From an uncultured Chloroflexota bacterium (GTDB taxonomy: Bacteria; Chloroflexota; Anaerolineae; Anaerolineales; Anaerolineaceae): a stretch of 24,642 nt of DNA. Positions 1-7,446 of the stretch are shown here, piece after piece. Location of the stretch: assembly GCA_902795255.1 (NCBI GenBank), contig CADBKS010000018.1, positions 1 through 24,642 of the forward strand, written 5' to 3'. Both the position numbers and the translations under genes were made by a program. The notes under the pieces are model-generated. The model had not been told where the DNA came from. It did no database searches and saw only the letters and a program-made list of their open reading frames with translations. Position 1 is the first letter of the stretch. Every line of letters starts with the position of its first letter.

Positions 1-2
1 TC

Positions 3-1289
3 CAGCACGACCTTGAAATGAAGCTTTCCGCAAAACAGCTGACGATCGAAGCGCCGATCCCCGGGAAGACCTATGTAGGGATCCAGATCCAGAATAAAAA
101 ACGGACGCCGGTCTCCCTCCGCGAAGTGATCGAATCCGAGGATTTCCGCAGCCATCATTATGAACTCGGCATCGCACTCGGAAAGGATATCAACGGCAAG
201 ACCTTCGGCGCAGACCTGACCCGTATGCCGCATTTGCTGATCGCAGGTGCCACCGGCTCCGGTAAATCGGTCTGTCTGAACGCGATCCTTTCCTGCCTGC
301 TGCTGCACAACTCCCCGGAAAAACTGAAGCTGATCCTTGTGGACCCGAAACGCGTCGAACTGACCGGCTACAACGGGATCCCGCATCTGATCACGCCGGT
401 CGTTACCGACACACAGCAGGTCGCGAACGTCCTGCAGTGGGTCCTGCGTGAAATGGATATGCGCAACCTGCATTTCATGGAAAACGGCGTCCGCAACATT
501 CAGGACTACAACCATAAGTATCCGTCCAAACAGCTGCCCTACATCGTGATCGTGATCGATGAGCTGGCGAACCTCATGATGGAAGCAGGGGCAGAAATCG
601 AAGCATCCATCGTCCGCCTTGCCCAGACCGCCCGCGCGATGGGCATCCACCTGATCGTGGCGACCCAGCGTCCTTCCCACGATGTCATCACCGGCACCAT
701 CAAAGGCAACCTGCCTACCCGCATCGCATTTGCCGTGGCGGCTTATGTGGACAGCCAGGTGATCCTTGACCGGACGGGAGCAGAGAAACTCTTCGGCAAA
801 GGGGATATGTATTTCCTTTCCGTAGAAGCCACGAGCCTCAAACGCCTTCAGTGCGTTTATGTATCCGATGACGAGATCCGCAGGATCGTGGATTACTGGC
901 AGAAAAAACCGCGCACCGATAACGAACAGAACAGCGATCCGGACCTGGTGAACGTACCGCAGCCGGTCACGGAAAAGGTATTCCGTCCTCCGGAACTCAG
1001 CGGCGGGACCCTTACACAGCTTCCGCTTTTCAACGAACCGGCCCCGCCGCTCAAAAAGGACGGCGATGTACTTTATGACGAAGCGGTCAAACTGGTGCAG
1101 CGGAACGGACGGGCCACCCAGAACATGCTGGTGCGTCAGCTCGGGATCGGCTACAGCCGCGCGGTGAAGCTGCTGGCGCGGATGGAAGAAGAAGGCATCA
1201 TCGGACCGCCGGACCCGAACCCCATGGTCCCGCGCGAGATCCTGGATTACGGCAAATACGGTCCGGAAAATGACGGAGAAAAAGATTGA
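3..1289 (+). CDS. ftsK: DNA translocase FtsK/SpoIIIE, C-terminal part (5' end outside window)
   Basis: This is the motor part of the septal DNA pump that moves chromosomal DNA through the closing division (or sporulation) septum. The reading frame is open from base 3, and the first ATG at 18 lies inside the conserved beta/alpha-domain region (EAPIPGKTYVGIQI), so the true start and the N-terminal membrane domain are upstream of the window. Counting from base 18, a Walker A (GATGSGKS, about residues 77-84), a Walker B (VIVIDELANLMM, about 178) and the TARAMGIHLIVATQRPS motif are visible. The end carries the DNA-sequence-reading gamma winged helix (LYDEAVKLVQRNGRATQNML to about residue 405). The stop TGA overlaps the TTG start of the next gene, so the two are probably co-transcribed. 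FtsK and SpoIIIE cannot be separated without the N-terminus. Confidence 0.96.
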   Translation, partial: QHDLEMKLSAKQLTIEAPIPGKTYVGIQIQNKKRTPVSLREVIESEDFRSHHYELGIALGKDINGKTFGADLTRMPHLLIAGATGSGKSVCLNAILSCLLLHNSPEKLKLILVDPKRVELTGYNGIPHLITPVVTDTQQVANVLQWVLREMDMRNLHFMENGVRNIQDYNHKYPSKQLPYIVIVIDELANLMMEAGAEIEASIVRLAQTARAMGIHLIVATQRPSHDVITGTIKGNLPTRIAFAVAAYVDSQVILDRTGAEKLFGKGDMYFLSVEATSLKRLQCVYVSDDEIRRIVDYWQKKPRTDNEQNSDPDLVNVPQPVTEKVFRPPELSGGTLTQLPLFNEPAPPLKKDGDVLYDEAVKLVQRNGRATQNMLVRQLGIGYSRAVKLLARMEEEGIIGPPDPNPMVPREILDYGKYGPENDGEKD

Positions 1290-1738
1290 TCACCAAAGGC
1301 CTGGGATATTTTGAGATCGGCATCTTTCAGCCGAAACACTGGGAAAACGTCGGGACGCTCTGGCGCACTGCCTGGCAGCTCGGTGCGGCCGGAATCTTCA
1401 CGATCGGTGCCAAACCGAAACGCCAGATCACCGATGTGCTGCGGGTGGACAAACGCATCCCGCTGCGCTGTTATGAGGATTTTGACGCCTTTCTTGCCGC
1501 GCGTCCGCAGGGCGCGCAGCTGATCGGCATCGAAATGGGCGGTGAACTGCTGAGCACCTTCACCCACCCTGTCCGGGCCGTCTATCTGCTCGGCTCCGAA
1601 GTTAACGGGATTCCGAAAGAAGTCACCGCCCGCTGCGAACACGTACTGGAGATCGAATCCGTCAACTACCCGCCCTTCAACGTCGCCGTCTCCGGCGCCC
1701 TCGTGATGTACCACCGGCTGACACACGCTCTGAAGTGA
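1286..1738 (+). CDS. SpoU/TrmH-family RNA 2'-O-methyltransferase
   Basis: A 150-residue S-adenosylmethionine-dependent 2'-O-ribose methyltransferase of the SPOUT class, about the size of the minimal TrmL-type enzymes that consist of the catalytic knot domain alone. All three family motifs are present: motif 1 with Asn21 and Arg27 (ENVGTLWRTA), motif 2 (LLGSEVNGIP, about 110-119) and motif 3 (PPFNVAVSGAL, about 130-140). The start is TTG at 1286, overlapping the ftsK stop as TTGA with GGAG at 1274-1277. No other in-frame start gives a complete motif 1 region. The target could be tRNA position 34 (TrmL-like) or another RNA; I cannot decide from sequence. The gene is followed by a bidirectional terminator. 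Confidence 0.9.
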   Translation: MITKGLGYFEIGIFQPKHWENVGTLWRTAWQLGAAGIFTIGAKPKRQITDVLRVDKRIPLRCYEDFDAFLAARPQGAQLIGIEMGGELLSTFTHPVRAVYLLGSEVNGIPKEVTARCEHVLEIESVNYPPFNVAVSGALVMYHRLTHALK

Positions 1739-1806
1739 GCACCCGCAAAGGGATCCCAGTTTATCCGGGACTCCGCCTGAATAACTGGCAGCTGTTTGCA
1801 GACATG

Positions 1807-1834
1807 AAAAAAGCCTCCGGAACGGAGGCTTTTA
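1807..1834. terminator. Bidirectional intrinsic terminator between SpoU-methyltransferase gene and rplS
   Basis: A perfect inverted repeat with arms AAAGCCTCCG (1810-1819) and CGGAGGCTTT (1823-1832) closes a 3-nt GAA loop. It is flanked by an A run on the left and a T run on the right, so it can terminate both converging genes. Confidence 0.9.
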
Positions 1835-1861
1835 TAAACAAACTTTTCGGAAAGCGCCGGT

Positions 1862-2206
1862 TTAGAATTTCTGCTTGAGGCGGGCGCTCTTACCGCTGCG
1901 ATCGCGGAGGAAGTACAGACGGCCGCGGCGGACCTTGCTGTGGCGGTCCACAACGACTTTATCGATGCGGGGTGAGCGGGTCAGGAAAGTACGTTCGACG
2001 CCGATCCCGTTGGATGCGACACGGCGGACGGTGAAAGTGGAATTCGTACCGTTGTTGTGTGTATAGAGGACGATACCTTTGAATTCCTGGATACGTTCAC
2101 GGTTGCCTTCCTTGATCTTTACATGAACGGAGACCTGGTCACCGGGGAGCAGATCAGGGATATTCGGATTGACCGGAGCTTCAATAGTTCGTAAAATATC
2201 TGTCAT
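1862..2206 (-). CDS. rplS: 50S ribosomal protein L19
   Basis: Bacterial ribosomal protein L19, located at the 30S-50S interface. At 114 residues it matches the usual length. The sequence is typical throughout: PDLLPGDQVSVHVKIKEGNRERIQ near residues 18-41, FKGIV, then the RRVASNGIGVERTF block and the basic KVRRGRLYFLRDRSGKSARL tail. The ATG at 2206 is preceded by an AAGGTG ribosome site about 7 nt upstream. It is monocistronic here, converging on the SpoU-family gene, and has its own promoter and a structured leader (separate entries). In many Bacillota rplS sits with rpsP-rimM-trmD; those genes are not next to it here. Confidence 0.98.
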   Translation of the reverse strand: MTDILRTIEAPVNPNIPDLLPGDQVSVHVKIKEGNRERIQEFKGIVLYTHNNGTNSTFTVRRVASNGIGVERTFLTRSPRIDKVVVDRHSKVRRGRLYFLRDRSGKSARLKQKF

Positions 2207-2218
2207 TTTTTTACACCT

Positions 2219-2270
2219 TAACCTTTAGCAGGTTCCTTACAGAATCATGCACCGAAGTGCGCGAGAGTGG
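2219..2270 (-). promoter_or_regulatory. Candidate L19 5'-leader (autoregulatory RNA)
   Basis: Between the rplS promoter and its ribosome site the minus-strand RNA can form two small hairpins. The first is GCAC-UUCG-GUGC (2249-2260, a UUCG tetraloop). The second is AACC-UGCUAAA-GGUU (2220-2234), just upstream of the AAGGTG site. L19 leaders with compact hairpins are known in Bacillota. That this one binds L19 is inference from position and structure only. Confidence 0.45.
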
Positions 2271-2299
2271 ATTATAGCACAGTCTGCAAAACGTGTAAA
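2271..2299 (-). promoter_or_regulatory. Sigma-A type promoter of rplS
   Basis: On the minus strand TTTACA (2294-2299) and TATAAT (2271-2276) are separated by exactly 17 bp, with an extended -10 TGC. Transcription should begin near 2264, giving a leader of about 60 nt. Confidence 0.85.
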
Positions 2300-2304
2300 G
2301 TGTA

Positions 2305-2341
2305 GCAGCGCTGAGACGTGACAAATTCATCTCAATGCTGC
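2305..2341 (-). other. Imperfect hairpin upstream of the rplS promoter
   Basis: GCAGC-(2 nt)-TGAGA pairs with TCTCA-(2 nt)-GCTGC around a 13-nt loop. It lies between the GNAT gene end and the rplS -35 box. There is no U-tract, so it is not a classical terminator; it may protect the 3' end of the acetyltransferase transcript. A weak second promoter (TTGTTT, 16 bp, extended TGGTAAAAT; 2373-2400) lies just upstream of it on the same strand. Confidence 0.4.
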
Positions 2342-2472
2342 AATTCCTCGCATCATTTCGATCACGGCTATCATTTTACCACGTTTCCGGAAATAAACAA
2401 ATCCCGATTTTGAATTCGTGATAACCGGTTTTCAAGCGTTTTCATCAGCCGGAAAGGGCCGGAAGGACGGAT

Positions 2473-3000
2473 TCAGATCTGTTCGGGGAGAGGATCTCCG
2501 GCTGCTCCCTGACGGCTGAAAGTCAGCCGCATCTGGTTCCAGGCAGCGCCGCCGTGGACAGACTTGTCCGTCCGGCCCTCGCTGACAAACCCGAAGGAGG
2601 CATAATAATGCACCAGGGCATCCTTGCAGGTCAGCACCAGACCGTCCCTTCCCTGTGCTTCAGCCTCGCTCACCATCCGGCGCAGCAGTTCCCCGGCACA
2701 GCCCTGCCGGCGGTATTCCAGAAGGGTCGCCACGCTGAAGATCATCTGCCAGCGGCCGTTTTCATTATGCAGATCGGGCCGGGCAAACATCTCATCCGTC
2801 AGATCCGCCTCATCCGTCACGAACCCCGCGGTAAAGGAGACCAGGCGGTCCCCGTCAAACATCAGCCAGAAGTGGTCCCCATAGATCCGCAGCCGTCCCG
2901 CGAACTGTTCCCGGGAAGCTGCCTCCGCCGGCGGGAAACAGGCGGCCTCCACCGCCGCCACGGCATCCAGATCATCAAGCGTACCTTTTCGAATCAGCAT
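2473..3000 (-). CDS. GNAT-family N-acetyltransferase
   Basis: A 175-residue acetyl-CoA-dependent N-acetyltransferase. The N-terminus MLIRKGTLDDLDAV is the usual beta1-alpha1 of the family. Motif A is present as SVATLLEYRRQGCAGELLRRM (the R/Q-x-x-G-x-G/A acetyl-CoA phosphate loop), followed by LTCKDALVHYYASFGFV, the motif-B strand and helix. I place the start at the ATG at 3000 (GGGGGT ribosome site 5 nt upstream) rather than the in-frame TTG at 3021, because the homology begins there. It is the last gene of the minus-strand run, directly after another GNAT gene. The acceptor substrate cannot be predicted; small amines, antibiotics or protein N-termini are all possible. Confidence 0.88.
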   Translation of the reverse strand: MLIRKGTLDDLDAVAAVEAACFPPAEAASREQFAGRLRIYGDHFWLMFDGDRLVSFTAGFVTDEADLTDEMFARPDLHNENGRWQMIFSVATLLEYRRQGCAGELLRRMVSEAEAQGRDGLVLTCKDALVHYYASFGFVSEGRTDKSVHGGAAWNQMRLTFSRQGAAGDPLPEQI

Positions 3001-3021
3001 TTTTACCCCCGGATCCCGCAA

Positions 3022-3558
3022 TCAATACAGGATCTCCGAATAATCCGGCTCCAGCAGATGATTCAGCCGTACAAGCCCCGCGAAGCCCTCCGCATCCAGC
3101 GTTTCTCCCGCACAGAGCACCGCGTACCGGATGCCGCGCAGCATGGTAAAGCGCCCGGTCTCACGGAAACCGTTCCGAAGATAAAAGGCTCTCCGGCGTT
3201 CACGCTGTACATGATTTTCAGCCTCCGGGTCCGGCGGCTCCATATCCAGGACCGGCTGCCGGTCCGGAAACTGCCGGAGGAGCAGCCGGAGCGCTTCACC
3301 GCCCAGGCCCCGTCCGCGCAGGTCCGCCCGGATGGCGAAATAAGATATATACACGCATCTGCCATTCCGGAGCGTCAGCGCAAACCCGGCAGGCAGCGCA
3401 TCTTCGAAGAAGCCCCAGACCGCCGCATCCGCTTTTTCACCGTACGCCAGCATCTCATCAAGCGGGATCCGTTCAGCCGGCGGAAAGGCCTCCTCATTGA
3501 TCCGGGAAACAGCCGCAGCAGCCGGATCCTCCTTTGTGACCCGGCGGACCGTCAGCAT
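3022..3558 (-). CDS. GNAT-family N-acetyltransferase
   Basis: A 178-residue GNAT enzyme, unrelated in detail to the acetyltransferase that follows it. The acetyl-CoA loop reads IRADLRGRGLGGEALRLLL (about residues 76-94), and RRAFYLRNGFRETGRF (about 123-138) is the motif-B helix with the conserved Tyr. The ATG at 3558 lies inside the 3' end of the Nudix gene (7-bp overlap) and has no strong ribosome site of its own, so it is probably translated by coupling. The substrate is unknown. Two consecutive GNAT genes behind a Nudix gene look like a small stress or detoxification set, but that is inference. Confidence 0.87.
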   Translation of the reverse strand: MLTVRRVTKEDPAAAAVSRINEEAFPPAERIPLDEMLAYGEKADAAVWGFFEDALPAGFALTLRNGRCVYISYFAIRADLRGRGLGGEALRLLLRQFPDRQPVLDMEPPDPEAENHVQRERRRAFYLRNGFRETGRFTMLRGIRYAVLCAGETLDAEGFAGLVRLNHLLEPDYSEILY

Positions 3559-3977
3559 CCGTTTGTCATGTTCTTCAGAAAATCATCTGCGTGCCGAAGC
3601 ACCCTGCGGCGGCTTTCCGTCGGCAGTTTCTCCAGCGCCTCCTCAAAGGGGAAAAGCCCCGCCCAGACGGCATCCGTCGTGGAAGGCGCGAAGGGCTGAT
3701 CCGAATATTCCGCCAGAAAATAGACCACATCCTTCATCACATCCGGCTTTTTCAGCGGAGAATAGGATTCTCCGTCCCGGAACCCCGGAATGATCACCGG
3801 CCTGAGGCCGGTCTCTTCCCATATTTCCCGGAGCGCGGTCTGTTCTTCCGTCTCTCCGGTCTCAACGTGGCCTTTCGGGAAACTGAACTGCCCGCTGTGC
3901 TGTTCCACCAGCACATAGCGGAGCTTTCCGCCGTCCCGGGTATAAACCACCGCACCGCATGATTTTTCTTTCTTCAT
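3552..3977 (-). CDS. Nudix hydrolase
   Basis: A 141-residue single-domain Nudix pyrophosphohydrolase. A perfect Nudix box G-x5-E-x7-R-E-I-x-E-E-x-G-L runs from Gly36 to Leu58 (catalytic RE..EE at 50-55). The length, the N-terminus (SCGAVVYTRDGGKLRYVLVE) and the FPKGHVETGE run resemble diadenosine-tetraphosphate hydrolases of the MutT/Ap4A group; the exact nucleotide is not decidable. The ATG at 3977 has GGAG 7 nt upstream. It overlaps the next acetyltransferase gene by 7 bp and follows the HD-hydrolase gene after 62 bp that hold a strong hairpin. Confidence 0.93.
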   Translation of the reverse strand: MKKEKSCGAVVYTRDGGKLRYVLVEQHSGQFSFPKGHVETGETEEQTALREIWEETGLRPVIIPGFRDGESYSPLKKPDVMKDVVYFLAEYSDQPFAPSTTDAVWAGLFPFEEALEKLPTESRRRVLRHADDFLKNMTNGC

Positions 3978-3993
3978 AATTACGCTCCGATCC

Positions 3994-4023
3994 GCGTCTT
4001 ACCGGACCGCAGTCCGGGGACGC
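3994..4023 (-). other. Intra-operon hairpin between HD-hydrolase and Nudix genes
   Basis: Arms CCGGAC/GTCCGG (4002-4007, 4012-4017) close a 4-nt loop, and outer arms GCGTC/GACGC (3994-3998, 4019-4023) extend the stem across a 3/1 bulge. No U-tract follows in the transcribed direction, so it is more likely an mRNA-stability or processing element than a terminator. Confidence 0.5.
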
Positions 4024-4039
4024 GCTGATCCGGCAGATT

Positions 4040-4609
4040 TTATTTTTCTTCCCGGATCTTTTTACTGCTCCATTCGTCAACAGCCGCCCGCAAAGCAGTC
4101 AGATAAGGTGAGAACGCCATATTCTCCTGTCCGTAAGTGAACTGAAGGTCATATTCCAGCGGGAGCCAGGTGCTGATATCCGACTCATTGTGGGAGATCA
4201 GGGCTTCCAGCTTGTCAAGCGCTTTATAGAGCCGGGCTTCATCCGTCTGCAGCGCGTTCATTTCCTCAAGCAGCCCGAGCCACTCCGTCCGCTGCGGTTC
4301 GGGAAAGGCCTCGACCCAGTTCAGGAAAATCGCGTCCTCCTTCTCCGCATCCGCCTCCTGCTTTTTAAAGGCAGGAATATCCCCGGTAAAAGCTTCGCCA
4401 AGGTCATGGATCAGGCACATACGGATCACACGGTCCATATTCAGCCCGCGGAAATCCTCAACGCCGGTCAGCAGCATCGCCATCAGTGCCGTACGCCAGC
4501 TGTGGTCGGCAACACTTTCCCGCCGGCCGGATTCTGTCCAGCAATGGCGGGGCGTCGTTTTTAAAACAGCTGCCCGGGAAAGGGCAGCAAGCAGTTCTTC
4601 GGGAGTCAT
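4040..4609 (-). CDS. HD-domain hydrolase, YfbR/HDDC2-like 5'-deoxynucleotidase
   Basis: A 189-residue metal-dependent phosphohydrolase. The HD metal ligands are in order: His36 in SVADHSW, His68-Asp69 in CLIHDLGEAFTGDIP with Glu72 and Asp77 following, and a later Asp in ALDKLEAL (about 132). Together with the N-terminal Trp24 region this is the pattern of YfbR-type (HDDC2-like) nucleoside-5'-monophosphate phosphatases, which dephosphorylate dNMPs. Activity is assigned from family only. The ATG at 4609 has GAGG 5 nt upstream. It sits between the lipid kinase gene (38 bp upstream) and the Nudix gene, and both HD and Nudix products act on nucleotides, suggesting nucleotide-pool cleaning. Confidence 0.87.
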   Translation of the reverse strand: MTPEELLAALSRAAVLKTTPRHCWTESGRRESVADHSWRTALMAMLLTGVEDFRGLNMDRVIRMCLIHDLGEAFTGDIPAFKKQEADAEKEDAIFLNWVEAFPEPQRTEWLGLLEEMNALQTDEARLYKALDKLEALISHNESDISTWLPLEYDLQFTYGQENMAFSPYLTALRAAVDEWSSKKIREEK

Positions 4610-4647
4610 CAGTACCTCACTTTCTTACATCGGGGATCCGGAGCCTT

Positions 4648-5577
4648 TTATTTTCCGAAATCCTCCGAAACAACGATATCCAGCTTGTACGGGGAGATCT
4701 TCGAATAGAAATCATGACCGTTCCGGAAGATCGTTTCACCGTCGACCTGACTGAACAGGCCTTTTTTATCGGGATCCAGATGGACATGGACGGAAGCCGC
4801 CTGCATGGAAAGGATCCCGGGGTAGTCCAGTGTACCGGCGGAAAGGTGCGGGATCGTCAGCAGCAGCCGGGCTTTCGGCAGATTGCCGCCGACCATGCAG
4901 AGATCCAGCAGGCCGTCATCCAGCCTGAAATTCGGCGCAAGGCGGAACCCGCCGCCTTCCTGCCGCCCGTTCATCGCGGCAAACATTACGAAGGGATAAT
5001 CCGTCTCCTTGCCGTCGATCGTCAGATGCGCGTCCTGGACACACAGGTCATTGGCGATCGATTTGGCAATGCCGTAGATATAGGAGATCTTTCCCTTCAG
5101 GCGGGACAGCCCCGCGTAATAATTGATCGCGGATTCGATCCCGAATCCGGAGCCGTTCAGAAAATACCGTTCAAACGTCCCGTCACCCGCGGCACCGACA
5201 TCACAGCGAATGCGGCGGTCGCGGGCCAGGATCGCCACCGTCTGCTCCAGCCGGAGCGGCATGCCGATACAGGCACAGAAATCATTTCCTCGGCCATTCG
5301 GGATGATCCCGAGGGCCGTTCCGGTAAATCCCTGTCTCTGAGCACTGACAAGGCCGTTCACAGCTTCGTTGATCGAGCCGTCCCCGCCGGTAATAAAGAC
5401 CCGGTCAGCGCCCTCCTTCGCGGCCGCTTCCGCAAACTCCGCGGCCTGCAGCGGGGCCGTGGTCTTTTTCAGCTCGGCATCGATCCCGGCTTTCTGCAGG
5501 GCTTCCAGGATCTTTTCCGCACTGCTGCGGAAGGCCCCCTTCCCCGCGTATGGATTGAAGATCAGTACATTTTTCAT
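4648..5577 (-). CDS. Diacylglycerol kinase-like lipid kinase (DagK/YegS family)
   Basis: A 309-residue cytosolic or membrane-associated lipid kinase that would phosphorylate diacylglycerol or a related lipid with ATP. It opens with the typical NPYAGKG turn (8-14). The nucleotide-binding GGDGS motif (64-68) is followed by INEAVNGL and by PNGRGNDF (93-100), the family's P-x-G-T-G-N-D-F block with Arg for Thr. The C-terminal beta-sandwich includes FSQVDGE, the D-G-E motif. I start at the ATG at 5577, not the longer open frame, because the fold begins with MKNVLIFNP and this ATG overlaps the YgiQ stop as ATGA, with AAGGAG 11 nt upstream. Confidence 0.93.
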   Translation of the reverse strand: MKNVLIFNPYAGKGAFRSSAEKILEALQKAGIDAELKKTTAPLQAAEFAEAAAKEGADRVFITGGDGSINEAVNGLVSAQRQGFTGTALGIIPNGRGNDFCACIGMPLRLEQTVAILARDRRIRCDVGAAGDGTFERYFLNGSGFGIESAINYYAGLSRLKGKISYIYGIAKSIANDLCVQDAHLTIDGKETDYPFVMFAAMNGRQEGGGFRLAPNFRLDDGLLDLCMVGGNLPKARLLLTIPHLSAGTLDYPGILSMQAASVHVHLDPDKKGLFSQVDGETIFRNGHDFYSKISPYKLDIVVSEDFGK

Positions 5578-7274
5578 TTCCGCTTTTGCTCCTTTGTGAC
5601 CAGGATATCTTTCTGTTTCTGCCGTTTGACCGGATCTTTTTCGACAAAGATCGGCTGCATGGTGAAGGGATCCGTCTCCGTGACATACATCAGCGTTGAC
5701 CACGTGGAAGGCGTGGGCGTGAAGATCTGCGTCTGTTCCGGCGTCATGTGCAGCTGCTCATCCGCGTAGCGTTTGAGGAACTGCATATCCTTCAGCGTAC
5801 ATCCGGGATGGGCGGCAATGAAATAATAGGTCAGGAACTGTTTATGCGGGGCGTTTTTATTCAGGCGGTCGAACAGTTTGCGGAACTCCCGCAGCTTATC
5901 AACGCCCGGTTTTCCCATCAGTGCCAGGACCTTCGGACTGTCATGTTCCGGAGCGACCTTCATCTGTCCGGATACATGATAACGGCAGATCTCGTCCAGA
6001 TAATGCGTCCCGGCACCGGGATCGGCAAGGATCATGTCATAGCGGATACCGGAAGCCGTCACGATCTGTTTGACGCCGGGGATCAGGCGGGCGCGCTGCA
6101 GCAGCCCGGTCAGTTTCTCATGATCGATCGGCATGGAGGGACAGGGCTTCGGATAAAGGCAGCGCCGGTCTTTGCAGCCGCCGAAGCGCTGTTTTTTCGC
6201 GCATTCAAAGCCGTACATATTGGCCGTCGGGCCGCCCATATCCGGGATATACCCTTTGAAACCGGGCAGGGTGGTGATGTGCCGGATCTCCTTCAGGATC
6301 GATTCCTCCGACCGCCACTGCACCGTACGGCCTTCGTGGACCGCGATCGCACAGAAATTGCATTCACCGTAACAGCCCCGGTGGGTCGTAACGGAGAAGC
6401 GGATCGTCTCAAGCGCTTTGACTGCGCCCTGTTTTTTGTAATAAGGGTGGACGTCCCGTTCATACGGCAGCGCGTAGACCGCGTCCAGTTCCGGCTGGCT
6501 CATGGTTTTGGCGGGCGGGTTCTGGATCAGGTAGCGGTCCCCGTGTTTCTGGGCAAGCGTTTTTCCGTGGACGGGATCGCAGTTTTCATAAAAACTGCGG
6601 AACATGCTGATAAAGGCATTCTTATCGTCCCGCACCGTCTCGAACGGGGGCAGTTCCAGCGCGCCGTCCGGGATCTCCTTTGCCTTATAAGCGAGCCCGC
6701 GGATCTTTTCCGGTGAAAGGCCTTTTTTGAGCGCGAAGGCGAACTCCAGAACGGCCTTCTCGCCCATCCCGTAGATCAGATAATCAGCCTTGGCATCGAA
6801 AAGGATCGAGCCACGGATCTTATTGCTCCAGTAATCGTAATGGGCCACCCTGCGCAGACTGGCCTCGATCCCGCCGAGCATGATCGGACGGGTGTTTTTG
6901 TAATTTCGGCGGATGAGATTGGTGTATACCATACAGGCCCGGTCCGGCCGGCGGTTATTGACGCCTCCCGGGGTATAATCATCGCTTTTGCGCGGCTTTT
7001 TGGATGCGGTGTAATTCGCGACCATTGAGTCCACCGCACCGGCGGATACGCCCCAGAAGAGCTTCGGTTCGCCGAGCCTGGTGATATCATCCGGACTGTT
7101 GATGTCCGGCTGGGCAATGACCGCGGTATTATAGCCCGCATTCTGCAGCACATGGCCGATCACCGCGATTCCCATATGGGGAGAGTCAATATAAGCATCC
7201 CCGGAGACCAGGATCACATCCGGAGCATCCCAGCCCAAAGCGTCGATTTCAGCCCGCGTCGTCGGTAAAAACAC
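5574..7274 (-). CDS. ygiQ: YgiQ-family radical SAM protein
   Basis: A 566-residue protein of the YgiQ (UPF0313) family. Its N-terminus (MFLPTTRAEIDALGWDAPD) and the VSGDAYIDSPHMG cobalamin-like-fold start are diagnostic. The radical SAM cluster motif C-x3-C-x2-C is CYGECNFC at about residues 300-307. A second Cys-rich stretch (CKDRRCLYPKPCPSMPIDH) about 60 residues later may hold another cluster. The reaction is not known for the family. The start is GTG at 7274, with an AAGGGGGG ribosome site 4-6 nt upstream. It is the first gene of the minus-strand run and overlaps the lipid kinase start. The upstream 172-bp gap has GC-rich inverted repeats but no promoter I would defend. Confidence 0.95.
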   Translation of the reverse strand: MFLPTTRAEIDALGWDAPDVILVSGDAYIDSPHMGIAVIGHVLQNAGYNTAVIAQPDINSPDDITRLGEPKLFWGVSAGAVDSMVANYTASKKPRKSDDYTPGGVNNRRPDRACMVYTNLIRRNYKNTRPIMLGGIEASLRRVAHYDYWSNKIRGSILFDAKADYLIYGMGEKAVLEFAFALKKGLSPEKIRGLAYKAKEIPDGALELPPFETVRDDKNAFISMFRSFYENCDPVHGKTLAQKHGDRYLIQNPPAKTMSQPELDAVYALPYERDVHPYYKKQGAVKALETIRFSVTTHRGCYGECNFCAIAVHEGRTVQWRSEESILKEIRHITTLPGFKGYIPDMGGPTANMYGFECAKKQRFGGCKDRRCLYPKPCPSMPIDHEKLTGLLQRARLIPGVKQIVTASGIRYDMILADPGAGTHYLDEICRYHVSGQMKVAPEHDSPKVLALMGKPGVDKLREFRKLFDRLNKNAPHKQFLTYYFIAAHPGCTLKDMQFLKRYADEQLHMTPEQTQIFTPTPSTWSTLMYVTETDPFTMQPIFVEKDPVKRQKQKDILVTKEQKRK

Positions 7275-7446
7275 AAAGCCCCCTTTTCGTCATCAAAATC
7301 GGTATTTCCGCATCACAGCAGCGGCCGGTCATTTTGCCGGCGCACCCGGCAGCCGGAAGCGTTTTCAGCAAGACGCGGCCATGCGTACAGGATGTGCAAG
7401 GCCGGGCTGACATCTCTTCACAGCGCCTGCGCGGAGGACCCGATCC

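Noticed and set aside
2554..3699. Plus-strand open frame of 381 codons
   Set aside because: It lies opposite two GNAT genes and the Nudix gene. Its translation is Pro/Arg/Gln-rich without domain motifs, as expected from the antisense of GC-rich genes.
4486..5769. Plus-strand open frame of 427 codons
   Set aside because: Antisense to the lipid kinase and the ends of its neighbours, whose catalytic motifs are unmistakable on the other strand.
5748..6716. Plus-strand open frame of 322 codons
   Set aside because: Antisense to the radical SAM gene and lacking family features.
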